Below the pieces are notes generated by a model. That model was not told the origin of the DNA. It ran no database searches and saw only the letters and a list, made by a program, of their open reading frames with translations. The position numbers were made by a program, and so were the translations under genes. Shown piece by piece: positions 18,852 through 29,061 of a stretch of DNA of 35,497 nt; the first letter of the stretch is position 1; the number at the start of each line of letters is the position of its first letter. The DNA comes from Nemertoderma westbladi (lineage: Eukaryota; Xenacoelomorpha; Nemertodermatida; Nemertodermatidae), in contig JAUCBJ010005923.1 of assembly GCA_032718475.1 (NCBI GenBank), positions 1 through 35,497 of the forward strand, written 5' to 3'.

Positions 18852-19116
18852 TGTGATGAAAACATTATTACTGTAGTTTACCAATTATTAGTTAATTAGG
18901 AATCGAGAGTATATGATAGTTATATTGTGAATGTAAGGTCGGTCAGCTGTATTTAGAGTGGTGAGGGATATTTAGTAGGAGTAGAAAGATACTGGTGACG
19001 TTTATCGTAGAGTTGTAATACTGTATATTATTTATATATTATTTGTTCGTTATATACTTAGATATTATACCAACTGTGTATTAACACAACTCTGAACTCT
19101 TTTCTACAAGCTTTCA
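18852..19116 (+). repeat. 3' LTR of the Gypsy-like element
   Basis: It begins TGTGATGAAAACATTATTAC directly after the polypurine-like GGGGGAA and ends …CTACAAGCTTTCA. It is 47 bp shorter than the 5' LTR because of two internal gaps. Short shared sequence at the gap edges suggests deletion in this copy. Confidence 0.85.
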
Positions 19117-20178
19117 GCAAATAATTAATTTCTAAACGAAATACAAACTATCTTTTCAAATCTAAATATTTTAAAATTTTTATGGGTCACCAGTAATGAT
19201 TCCACATATGATTTAAATTGTGTTCTATGCAATAATAATTATGCAATAATTATTGGCAATATTTTTTATTTAGTATTAGGATTTATTGAACCAAAAATAA
19301 TTAATTTGTATTAAAGAAGTGTAAACTTAGTTTATGATATTACTGTAGTAACGCCTTATTTCTTCTACAATGGGAGAGAACCAACCACTGGCTTGTTTAT
19401 CTTGGAGCGCTGTTACGAAATATGACGCTTTGTTCGAAACGGCCACATTTCTACAGTAGATGTAATCAACATGTAATAGTCAAGCCTAGAGCTTATTTAA
19501 AAGAATAAAAATAATACTGTCATACAGTATTTACGTAAATGACCTTATTGTGCTTAATCTCTGTGTATTATTAGTATAGTTTAGTAAATGAGAATCCTTA
19601 ATTTACGCGATAACAAACTAAATTAAATTAAATTACCATAAATTAGTTTTGTATATTTTTGGCTTGTTGAATGGACGCATTACTTGAAAGATGCGCTGTG
19701 ATATTTTTAGAATGACGTTATTGCATGTCAATAAATCATATAAATCACTGTTTTTAGTCTTAGCTACTGTGTTAATTGTACCGGAACTTAGATATAATTC
19801 ACAATTCGTAACTTAGAATGAGATTTTCTGATTTGCTGCTTACTGCAATTTGATTTAGTTTTGCATATTATCAGACTTTGCTATATGAAATAATTAGACT
19901 GACTGGTGAATTATGTAGTTCCATGTAATTAAACAATGTTTCTTCTTGATTGAATGCTTAATTGCATGCACTACGGACTGTCATACTGTTGTTTTATTTA
20001 TGTTTTACGCACTTGTGGTCCATATAGCATGACCGGCTAAAGGGGGCATGGTCTGACCTCCAGGAGATGCTACCAGGGTTTAAAGCAGCTATGAGGATCT
20101 AGAAGCCCATGGCGAGGCAATCAGACGGAAGTTTAGGCGCAAGGGATATTCCTGTGTTGGTGGAAGTCAGTGCTACTG
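19117..20178. other. AT-rich intergenic DNA
   Basis: No reading frame, repeat or RNA gene is recognisable here. It is presumably unique flank between the Gypsy-like element and the DNA transposon. Confidence 0.5.
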
Positions 20179-20185
20179 GTTATCC
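20179..20185. repeat. Left target-site duplication GTTATCC
   Basis: GTTATCC lies immediately outside the left terminal repeat and recurs at 27329-27335 immediately outside the right one. A 7-bp direct repeat outside matching inverted termini is strong evidence for a transposition event. Confidence 0.8.
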
Positions 20186-20239
20186 TATGGCGTCTCTTTA
20201 GGCTCAAAACCTCTAACGCTTGAGGGTGTGTATAACAGC

Positions 20240-22075
20240 TAATAACAGTAAGTTAAAACTGTACTGCAGTAACGTTTTACCTTACTGCAGCAACTTTTTA
20301 CCTTACTGCAGTAACGTTTTACCTTACTGCAGCAACCTTTTACCTTACTGCAGTAACGTTTTACCTTACTGCAGCAACCTTTTACCTTACTGCAGTAACG
20401 TTTTACCTTACTGCCGCAACTTTTTACTTACTGCAGTAACGTTTTACCTTACTGCAGCAACCTTTTACCTTACTGCAATAACGTTTTACCTTACTGCAGC
20501 AACCTTTTACCTTACTGCAGCAACCTTTTACCTTACTGCAGTAACGTTTTACCTTACTGCCGCAACTTTTTACTTACTGCAGTAACGTTTTACCTTACTG
20601 CAGCAACCTTTTACCTTACTGCAATAACGTTTTACCTTACTGCAGCAACCTTTTACTTTACTGCAGTAACGTTTTACCTTACTGCAGCAACCTTTTACTT
20701 TACTGCAGTAACGTTTTACCTTACTGCAGCAACCTTTTACCTTACTGCAATAACGTTTTACCTTACTGCAGCAACCTTTTACCTTACTGCAGTAACGTTT
20801 TACTTTACTGCAGTAACGTTTTACCTTACTGTAGTAACGTTTTACCTTACTGCAATAACGTTTTACCTTACTGCAGCAACCTTTTACTTTACTGCAGTAA
20901 CCTTTTACCTTACTGCAGTAAGTTAAAAACGTACTGCAGTAACGTTTTACATTACTGCAGTAAGTTAAAACCGTACTGCAGTAACTTTTTAGGTTACTGC
21001 AGTAACGTTTTACCTTACTGCAGTAACCTTTTACCTTACTGCAGTAAGTTAAAACCTTACTGCAGTAACCTTTTACCTTACTGCAGCAACCTTTTACCTT
21101 ACTGCAATAACGTTTTACCTTACTGCAGCAACCTTTTACTTTACTGCAGTAACGTTTTACCTTACTGCAGCAACCTTTTACTTTACTGCAGTAACGTTTT
21201 ACCTTACTGCAGTAACGTTTTACTTTACTGCAGTAACGTTTTACCTTACTGCATTAAGTTAAAACTCTACTGTAGTAACGTTTTACCTTACTGCAGTAAC
21301 CTTTTACCTTACTGCAGTAAGTTAAAAACGTACTGCAGTAACGTTTTACATTACTGCAGTAAGTTAAAACCGTACTGCAGTAACTTTTTAGGTTACTGCA
21401 GTAACGTTTTACCTTACTGCAGTAACCTTTTACTTTACTGCAGTAACCTTTTACCTTACTGCAGTAAGTTAAAAACGTACTGCAGTAACGTTTTACATTA
21501 CTGCAGTAAGTTAAAACCGTACTGCAGTAACTTTTTAGGTTACTGCAGTAACGTTTTACCTTACTGCAGCAACCTTTTACTTTACTGCAGCAACCTTTTA
21601 CTTTACTGCAGTAACCTTTTACCTTACTGCAGTAAGTTAAAAACGTACTGCAGTAACGTTTTACATTACTGCAGTAAGTTAAAACCGTACTGCAGTAACT
21701 TTTTAGGTTACTGCAGTAACGTTTTACCTTACTGCAGTAACCTTTTACATTACTGCAGTAAGTTAAAACCGTACTGCAGTAACTTTTTAGGTTACTGCAG
21801 TAACGTTTTACCTTACTGCAGTAACCTTTTACCTTACTGCAGTAAGTTAAAACCTTACTGCAGTAACCTTTTACCTTACTGCAGTAACCTTTTACCTTAC
21901 TGCAGTAACCTTTTACCTTACTGCAGTAACCTTTTACCTTACTGCAGTAACCTTTTACCTTACTGCAGTAACCTTTTACCTTACTGCAGTAACCTTTTAC
22001 CTTACTGCAGTAACCTTTTACCTTACTGCAGTAAAGTCAAAACCTTACTGCAGTAATGTTATTTTCTACCGCAGT
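20240..22075. repeat. Left subterminal 21-bp satellite (TTACTGCAGTAA)
   Basis: About 85 head-to-tail units have the form CGTTTTACCTTACTGCAGCAA or CCTTTTACCTTACTGCAGTAA. In the first part these alternate as 42-bp dimers. Later the variant GTAAGTTAAAACCGTACTGCA appears and the block amplifies as a higher-order repeat, while the end (21850-22030) is a homogeneous run of one variant. Each unit contains the 12-bp palindrome TTACTGCAGTAA or a one-base variant, hence a PstI site per unit. Frames read through it, such as 20220-20585, are artefacts. Confidence 0.95.
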
Positions 22076-22269
22076 AAGGGAATTGATCATATAATTGCCA
22101 TAGTAACAACCAATCAGATCTTAAGTGACAAATGCCGGGATATTTAATTGAACAGCACCCATATCTGCCTGTGTGCAGCTGTAGGTACTGAAGAGCCGTG
22201 TTATTATTATAATAATATAATTTGTATTATTAGTAGACTTAGGGTTTTGTGTGTAGGCTAATAAACGGA

Positions 22270-24051
22270 ATGGCAAATATTGATTATGCAAGTGAACTTT
22301 TGACAGATTTAAATACTTTATTATCGAGATCTTCTTTAATCTATAATAGTGGCGTATCTGTTGATGAGTATGATTATTTACATCGTTCATTAGAACATTA
22401 CATTTCTACATTGTCACAGTTAAGTAATGGAAATAATGCTATACAAGAACTAGAACAGCAAACACGACCTTGGCTTACATGGATGAACAGTATTACGCCA
22501 TTAAATGGTAATATCAGTTCATGTTGTACGCCTTCAACACTGAATATAAGTACATTTCATCGTGGTGAATCTGGACGACCATCCTATGAATTAAATAAAG
22601 ATATGCTAGAATAGATGAGAGATGTTGGATTTACCTGGGTGCAAATTAGTAAAATGGTGGGAGTTACAGTAGTAGGGCCACTATAACTAAACGAGTGAAT
22701 GAATTCGGAATTCAACGCCAGCTAACCTTTACAGATATTAATGACTCTGATTTGCAAACAATCATCGAACAAATACATAGATACTGTACTATGTATTGGT
22801 AAAAATTGGAACGCCCTGCCTAATGAAATTAAAAACCTAGATAATCAACATTCTTTTAAATCTGCAGTTAAATCTCACCTCCGTGTGCAATGTAAAAATA
22901 GGTACAATAGTCCTACAGTAAGTTATTAGTTTATTAATTATTTACTATTTACTATTTATACTGTAATTGCGTTTTATAATAAATTGTTCTGTACATTACA
23001 TCTTTATCGTTGAGTCGGGCATTGTTACGCTCTCGGTAAAGTTGTACATGTACATAGTGTAATTACGTTTTATATGGGTTTTAGGTTAGCGTAGTGTAAT
23101 ATTGTATTTGTAACCAAGTAACATAAGAACCCCCTTGGAAATAAGCTGCAAAGCTTTAGGGGTAATCCTATATGTTATGTTGGACAATACCTTTATACCG
23201 GTACATTGTTTGGTGTATTTGTTATTGTTTTTACATAATGTATAAATAAATCTATCTATCTATATCTATCTATGTTCATGCTGGCTGTCGTTTAGTCAAA
23301 GGTATTTTAGAAAGTCGTGGCATTCATGTTACATTACGAAGAGTTCATATATTATTGACAAAGATCGACCCAGTGTTATCAGCCCAGAGATGGGGGGCAT
23401 TGGTGAGAAGACGTAAGTATTCCGTACGATGTGCCAACTCGCTGTGGCACATCGATGGACACCATTCCTTAATTCGATGGGGTTTAGTTAATCATGGCGG
23501 AATTGATGGGTTCTCGCGCTTAATAACATACTTAAAATGCAGCAGTAATAATTGCGCTCAAACTGTTCTAGAACTATACGAAGAAGCGATATCGTTATAT
23601 GGAACCCCATCACGCGTACGAGGCGATAAAGAAGGCGAAAATCGCGACGTTGCTTGTTATATGGTATCGGTTCGTGGCACTGGTGGTTGGGGTAGTTTCA
23701 TTGCGGGTCGAAGTAAACCACAATCAGCGGATTGAGCGGCTGTGGCGCGATGTTTTTAGAGTGGTAAGTCAGACATATTACAGTTTATTTTACTGGATGG
23801 AAACTAATAAATCCCTGGATTCGACTAATAAAGGGCACCTATTTGCCTTGCACTATGTGTATATACCTCGGATTAGTAAAGCACTTGTGGAATCTTCAGT
23901 AGCGTGGAATTCTCATTGTCTGAGAACTGAAAGTAATTGGAAGAATAGTAAATCAAAACATATGTATACCGCCACTAATGGGTGGATAATACCAAATACT
24001 TGTTGTCCATGGTACAACACAAATGCAATAAACTTTCCAACTCGACTATAA
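22270..24051 (+). pseudogene. Integrase-type (rve) DDE transposase, broken
   Basis: The likely start is ATG 22270 (MANIDYASELLTDLNTLL). The N-terminal part ends GRPSYELNKDMLE, an in-frame TAG (22612-22614), then MRDVGFTWVQISKMVGVT. One frameshift later comes SRATITKRVNEFGIQRQLTF, together a helix-turn-helix. A LINE 3' end interrupts it at about 22774-23273. The core then resumes: HAGCRLVKGILESRGIHVTL, SLWHIDGHHSLIRWG (D1), GGIDGFSRL, GTPSRVRGDKEGEN (D2) and, after a frameshift near 23713, HNQRIERLWRDVF (E). The tail includes FALHYVYIPRISKAL and AWNSH. All three acidic residues are present. This matches the widespread eukaryotic integrase-core protein family with the phrase NQRIERLWRDVF. Confidence 0.85.
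22774..23273 (+). mobile_element. CR1/L2-like LINE 3' end inserted in the transposase
   Basis: The transposase frame breaks after IIEQIHR and resumes at HAGCRLVKG (about 23280). In between is a fragment reading NWNALPNEIKNLDNQHSFKS and ending in a stop near 22929. This is the familiar C-terminal WNxLPxxIK…SFKxxLKxHL end of CR1/L2-type RT ORFs. A 3' UTR follows (GCTGCAAAGCTTTAGGGG-like sequence) with a TCTA-rich tail (23250-23272). A 5'-truncated copy with a simple-repeat tail is usual. The exact target duplication is obscured by the ATAGAT/CTATCTA repeats on both sides. Confidence 0.75.
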
Positions 24052-25409
24052 CACTAAAAACACGACGGAAACCTTAGACATATCGACGCAAGTAGGCACT
24101 AGATAATTATCAATAACTGAGAATAAAGCGGATCCCATTGAAAGTTGTTTAACGGCATTGCCAAGTAAGTCACGTCTAAGGCCCCCCCCTATATGTTGGC
24201 CAAGTTCACCAACGAATTTCGCTCTAAATTGTTTATAGGGAGGGGTCCAAATAATGTATCTTATCAAACAAGTCATTTATTAGATTGCGGCGTCTGATTC
24301 TCAATGTAGGCATATCGTCATTATCAAGAGACTAGTCATATTCTATCAGTAAATCTGCTAAAAATGATATATCAGCTTCTTTTAGTTCCCAAAGAGTATT
24401 GTTTATTGGTATTGTATCGCCGTGCAGACGGATATTGGAATTTAAATCAATATCATTCGTTGGTTCCACTTCATCTTCAGTACCGTTGTTACGGTCACTG
24501 TCACTATCAACATTGATAAAAATAATATCTGTTTCACTGCAATCTATAACATTATTAGTAGTGGGTGATAGGGTTAGTGGGGAAGTGTTAGGGCTGTTAT
24601 TTGTACCAGAGGTAGATTGCTCAAAAATATTGCTTTGTTTTGGTTGATCACAATCAGAGTCTTCATCTTCGAGAACTGTAGTTAAACATTGAATATAGAC
24701 CGGCCGGTTTCATGGATAAGCCACCTTTAAATTCTCACCACAGTGGTTATTAATAGCAAAGTCCATCCCCTTACTCCTCGACACCTTTACAAACTTATAG
24801 CCAGCATTAAATGGCATCGGCGGTGCCCCTAAACGTACAAGCAGATTCGTTAATTTATCCGATACCGTTGTCTCAGAGTCACTACAGCGATAATTAAATA
24901 TACTGTGCTTCCATACTGAATGCTGGGAAAGATTCCAACTTTCACCTGCGCCAACTTCAATATCAGGTTTACGAAGTATTCTCAACTCACGTGTTTGGTC
25001 ATCACGGCGTGGTGTTGCGTTGTCGCGATGTTTTCTTTGTAGATTTTCGGTTCCTACCAAATCCAGCGCTCTGCCTGGCATCATTAACAGGGTTGAATAA
25101 ACTCCGGATAACTAAGCTTGTACTCTCTACTGGGAGTTGCGTATTTGTGTGAATATTGGATGGATATGGGGCGAAGGTTCTACTTAATTCGGAATGTACT
25201 GTTCCTTGATGTTCTTCATGAGTTAATGCCAATGGCCATGAAGGGGTGACACCAATAATGGAATTTAAACTGCCAATATTCGCTCTTGGACTTAAGGTTT
25301 GTTGTCTTTCACATGTACCGGTATGTGAAGCTTGGTTAAAAACGCCATTATTATTACAATTAGGGCAACAGTTAAGTTCCACACTTGTGGAGGATTGATT
25401 AAACATCAT
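24046..25409 (-). pseudogene. Companion gene with HECT-type E3 ubiquitin ligase end, truncated
   Basis: HECT ligases pass ubiquitin to substrates through a C-terminal Cys. The frame starts MMFNQSSTSVELNCCPNCNN (25409, possible zinc site), then SLFNPVNDARQSAGFGRNRK and, after a shift near 25010, TRELRILRKPDIEVGAGE and NLLVRLGAPPMPFNAGYKF. This layout resembles G2E3-like transposon-associated proteins. An acidic Ser/Asn-rich linker follows, then LRIRRRNLINDLFDKI and (24276-24046) FRAKFVGELGQHIGGGLRRD with LLGNAVKQLSMGSALFSVI. That is the opening of a HECT N-lobe (VKFVGExGxDxGGxxREF). The rest of the HECT domain, including the catalytic Cys, is missing. Stops lie near 24330 and 24713, with a further shift near 24240. 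Confidence 0.6.
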
Positions 25410-26904
25410 ATAATATAGTACAGTATGTTTCTGTATTGTTTATTTACAGGAAAAGGGGCAAGAGCCCTAGCATGGCCTACGGCCTATGCTTACAACCAAG
25501 GCCTACGGCTCTACACCCTGTACGCCTATCCTAACAGCCTGCCTTGGTTCAAGGGAACTATTAAATTACTGAATTATAGATCCTCTCGTATGCGGTACCG
25601 ATGTGACATCAGTTTAATCCAGAGTATTGGTCCAGCGTCCAGAGGGCCCACTATACCTACAGCCTATATGGAATACTGACAAAAGGTGCGCCACACGGGT
25701 TATGGTTAAACGGAAAGCGCGCCAACCATGACATTCAGTGCGCGCCAACCATTGGACATGACATTTTGCAATAATTGTAATTAATCATTTATCATTTTAT
25801 AATGCAATAGGCTACAGTATGCAGTATTTTAACATTAAAAGCGAGCATAGCGAGCAAGGAAATTTTTCGAAATGTTAACATTAATACAGTAGGCTGGCTA
25901 CCTACTTAACATTCTAATATTCAGAAGTCAACTCTCAGAGGTTCAAAAAGGAAATTTGTTTGGAAAATGTTAACATAGTAGGCCTACCTAACTGCCTAAT
26001 ATTCAGAGTTCAACCGACTGTTTTTAAATAAAGATGTGATTAAATTGCGAGCGTAGCGAACAATAAAATTTTAACATTTATACGGCCAATGGACTATTAG
26101 TAGGCCAACGGACTGTTTTTAAATTCAGATGTGATTAAATTGCGCGCATAGCGAGCTCGGAAATTCTCACACTCAACCATCCATTTTCGATTTTCCTCAA
26201 ACATGTCAAAATTCCAAAGCTTAATGAACTGAACAACCAGCTACTAGCATCTATTGTAGCAGCACAGTTTTGGTACATTGGTACTGGTACACACATTACC
26301 GGTACATACTGTACAGTTGGCCTACAGTATAACCAGACTGCCTTAGTAGGCAGTTTGCTGTTACTATGTATGTATATTATATAGGCCTACAATAGTTTAC
26401 TACTGTACCACACTCTATAAGGCTGTAAATAAAATACATTGGGCAAGAACTATTCCGCCTGTCTTATATGGCGTGAGAAACTTGTTCACATAATTCTGAC
26501 AATTTTTGAACCTTAAATGCATTGCAAATGAACCGTTACTATGGATACATATTATTATTTGAACGGTATTTAAACTATTTTGAGATTAGTTCATTAATAT
26601 TGTACTTTTTAATAATTAAAGTGTATCCATTTGAACAAAATATGAATGGTTCATGTATCTGTTTAGGCCTATAGATACGATTTTTAAACGTTAGTTGTTC
26701 TAAACGGCATATAAACCGTCATCAAACTTACACCATATTTCAACGTTAGGTTTTTTCCCAAATCGACATACCTGACACGTTCAATGATGATAACGAATTA
26801 TGTAGGTTGTAAATCAGTACATTGTTCTGGACGTTCATACTACTGCCCTGATTTTAAACGTTATTTATCGTTCATGAACGATTTGTGCTACTAGGGATAT
26901 TTTA
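25410..26904. other. Non-coding right arm of the DNA transposon
   Basis: There is no convincing gene. It is presumably promoter and leader for the - strand HECT-like gene. It contains GCGCGCCAACCAT twice (about 25716 and 25741), a perfect hairpin ACTGCCT/AGGCAGT at 26337-26354 with a TAGT loop, several TAGGCCTAC and GTAC-rich phrases, and the repeat block listed separately. Confidence 0.4.
25834..26160. repeat. Tandem repeat of about 95 bp with GCGAGCATAGCGAGC core
   Basis: GACTGTTTTTAAAT…AGATGTGATT followed by AAATTGCGAGCGTAGCGAA occurs at about 26016-26060 and again at about 26111-26155, 95 bp apart. A more diverged GCGAGCATAGCGAGC lies near 25840. GTTAACAT, TTCAGA and TAGTAGGCC phrases recur between them. 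Confidence 0.6.
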
Positions 26905-26934
26905 TTGGTTGTTGCTATGGTAATTATATGGTAA

Positions 26935-27205
26935 ACTTTACTGCAGTAAGGTATTCATTTACTGCAGTAGCATAAGACGTTACTGCAGTTAGGTCAAACG
27001 CTACAGCAGTAAGGTAACACGTTACTGCAGCAAGGTAAAACATTACTGAAGTAAGGTAAAACGTTACTGCAGTAAGGTAAAACGTTACTGCAGCAACCTA
27101 AAACGTTACTGCAGTACGGTTTTAACTTACTGCAGTAAGGTAAAACGTTACTGCAGTAGAGTTTTAACTTACTGCAGTAAGGTAAAAAGTTACTGCAGCA
27201 ATTTT
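26935..27205. repeat. Right subterminal 21-bp satellite, inverted relative to the left array
   Basis: About 12-13 units of the form TTACTGCAGTAAGGTAAAACG run in the opposite orientation to the left array. Variants with TTTTAACTTACTGCAG match the GTAAGTTAAAAC variant on the left, so both arrays share the same unit variants. Outside it, between array and terminus, two G-rich units of about 40 bp (27206-27285) have no counterpart on the left. Confidence 0.9.
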
Positions 27206-27274
27206 TCCACTTTAATGTACAACCCCCCACCATTGGTTACACACAACCTCATACGTTAGTACACGACCCCCACT

Positions 27275-27335
27275 GCTGTTATACACACCCTCAAGCATTA
27301 GAGGTTTTGAGCCTAAAGAGATGCCATAGTTATCC
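27275..27335. repeat. Right terminal inverted repeat and target-site duplication
   Basis: 27275-27328 is the reverse complement of 20186-20239 except at two positions, and is followed directly by GTTATCC (27329-27335). It ends GAGATGCCATA at the element boundary. Confidence 0.85.
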
Positions 27336-28900
27336 TGAAGGGAGGGTGTTCGCGCTTTTAGACCTTTATTAACAGTTTAACCTGCTAATTTAAGTGTCTC
27401 CTGAATCGACTATTGCCCGTACTAATTGACATCAGTTGAAACCAGTCTAGCGCGGAGTATGACCCACGGGTGTGGGAGACTGGATTCGGTTCTAGAGAAG
27501 TTATCGCAGTAGGCTACTTTGTATTATTCGATTGATCACTACTATGTATATAATCTCCGACAACTACATGTATATTTACTTTCAGGGAAATATTAACAGT
27601 TCCTTTGGGACGTGGCGCTTTAAGTATCAAACAGAGTTATGACTTACACTAATCACAACTAGAGGCTATAGGGTATCGCAAATAGCGCATTCTTTAGGAA
27701 TGCTTTATTAACCTTCACACTAACTTCACACTAACGCACACTGATTTGCCGAGTGTCACTGATTTTGATCATATATAAGGAGGATTGCAACTCAAATACG
27801 TTGGGATTATGAAATAGCATTTATTTCACACAAAAACTACTATAAATTGAGCCACAATTGCTACTGATACACCCTTCTGCTTACCTCAGTAATTAAGAAA
27901 GTCAAGGGGGATTTTACGATTATTCATCAGTATTCTCCAAATGTAACATCCATTAATATAAATAGCAATTAACAATAATATAAAACAGTATATCAGAAAA
28001 CAGCGCGATGAAATCAGACGTCAGTATGTGTCATGAGTCGATGTGATGAACAGTTGTATGCAGTGCAATGGTATGTTAATATATTTGCGTTCTTATGACT
28101 CCAGGCCACTGATGTTAGGGCAAAGTCTGAAAGTCAGAAAAGTCAAAATGAATTCTGAACGCAATGAATTCTCAGAAAAACTGCCACATTGCCTCAGCTC
28201 TCATAGGCCATTGTAAACAGAGGAAGGGAGATCGCTCTGATTGGCTGAAATATATGTCAACAAAAGCCGATTCCGCACACAAAGGAACAGCTGGTAGATT
28301 TCGTCATTCCAACTCTGGGTTTTTTGACAGACACGTAGTTGTACAATTATAAGCCTTTTAGAGTATTTAGCGCATTGCACAAAATGATTTATTTTCTCCG
28401 CAAAAGCTTTTACAGAGGGAGTGAAATGCAATTGAGATTCTGTATCTCCTTCAGCCGTTTAGTACTGTAACGGAATTAGGGTTACGAATTCTTGAATATA
28501 AAATAATTAGATAATTAGCAATTCTGTATAAATACAATTAGTGTTGTTCCCTACATTTGGATAAGTTAGAGACATTAGGCGGCATAGGAGAAGAATAGGA
28601 CTAGTATTGTTTACGATTGGGAAAATATTTACCAGTGTCATTAGGCAGTTGTCTATAAAAAGAGATGAGTTTAACCACTTTAGTAATTCGCCAGTTACTG
28701 ATTACGGTCAGTACACAGGAACAGCCTGATTTTCCATCACAGACCTATCATATGATTTAGGGATTGGACTAATTAAAATATTCTCCAAATAAACGTTTCA
28801 TTGCCTAGCAAACTGCATCATCCTTGATAACTAGCAGACAGATAGAGTGCTTATGGCTACCTGCACTCATTTTTGTAATTTAGGAAGTTGTAATATATTA
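27336..28900. other. Intergenic DNA without recognisable features
   Basis: AT-rich, no tandem repeat and no motif-bearing reading frame. The longest frames (28164-28352 on +, 28201-28431 on -) lack coding character. Confidence 0.5.
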
Positions 28901-28957
28901 ATAATAATATAATATATAATAATAAATAATAATAATAATATAGGGAGTTTGAGCGGG

Positions 28958-29035
28958 TGCGGGATCCAGCCCAACACACTAGTGAGGCCTCGCTGGCGCA
29001 TCCCCTGCCACTGAGCTACGAGGGTCTCAGCGAGG
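28958..29035 (-). ncRNA. tRNA-like module at the 3' end of the RT/endonuclease element
   Basis: On the minus strand an exact A-box consensus TAGCTCAGTGG (29018-29008) is followed about 36 nt later by GGCTGGATCCC (28972-28962), a weak B box. Arms CCTCGCTG (28988-28995 on +) and CAGCGAGG (29028-29035) can pair across the A box. It is not a functional tRNA; a tRNA-derived 3' UTR or a SINE that shares the LINE tail are both possible. Confidence 0.4.
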
Positions 29036-29061
29036 TGGCGAATTAGGATATCGGCCTCCTT

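Larger units (their letters stand above)
14067..19116 (+). mobile_element. Ty3/Gypsy-like LTR retrotransposon, complete in outline but dead
   Basis: About 5.05 kb with two LTRs and the order gag, protease, RT, RNase H, integrase, which is the Ty3/Gypsy order. A polypurine-like CATGGGGGAA lies directly before the 3' LTR (TG at 18852). No clear tRNA primer-binding site is readable after the 5' LTR, and no convincing target duplication was found. LTR divergence is mostly indels plus a few substitutions, suggesting moderate age. Reading-frame breaks occur in every domain. The phrase SWCGKLLGHYLVCGWLRVAC in RT/RNase H places it near Gypsy elements found in nematodes and marine invertebrates, an inference from memory of the family. 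Confidence 0.85.
20186..27328. mobile_element. DNA transposon, 7.1 kb, with satellite-rich TIRs, DDE transposase and HECT-like companion
   Basis: The outer 54 bp are inverted repeats differing at two positions (20186-20239 and 27275-27328, starting TATGGCGTCTCTTTAGGCTC on the left). GTTATCC flanks both. Inside each terminus is an array of a 21-bp CTGCAG-centred unit, about 1.85 kb on the left and 0.25 kb on the right, in inverted orientation. The inverted similarity continues past the arrays (ATATAATTGCCATAGTAACA near 22088 against its complement near 26909). The element carries a + strand rve-type transposase (22270-24051) and a convergent - strand gene with a HECT-like end (25409-24046). 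Family naming is tentative: Repbase groups such as IS3EU or Ginger use integrase-like transposases of this kind. Confidence 0.85.

Noticed and set aside
14063-19112. AGCT as target duplication of the Gypsy-like element
   Set aside because: It requires ending the LTR at CTACA, but similarity between the LTR copies continues 8 bp further; a 4-bp match is weak.
20220-20585. 121-codon + strand ORF with repeated YCSN and LTAA phrases
   Set aside because: It is the translation of the 21-bp satellite: the period is a multiple of three, which keeps frames open. The - strand frame at 26994-27233 has the same cause.
20240-22075. CRISPR-like regular repeat
   Set aside because: Units are contiguous with no unique spacers, and the setting is a eukaryotic transposon terminus.
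25425-25679. 84-codon + strand ORF near the HECT-like gene
   Set aside because: It is driven by repeated GGCCTACGGC-type phrases; no motif and no start context.
28958-29035. Functional tRNA-Ala gene
   Set aside because: The A box is perfect but the T arm and acceptor stem do not pair and the B box is degraded.
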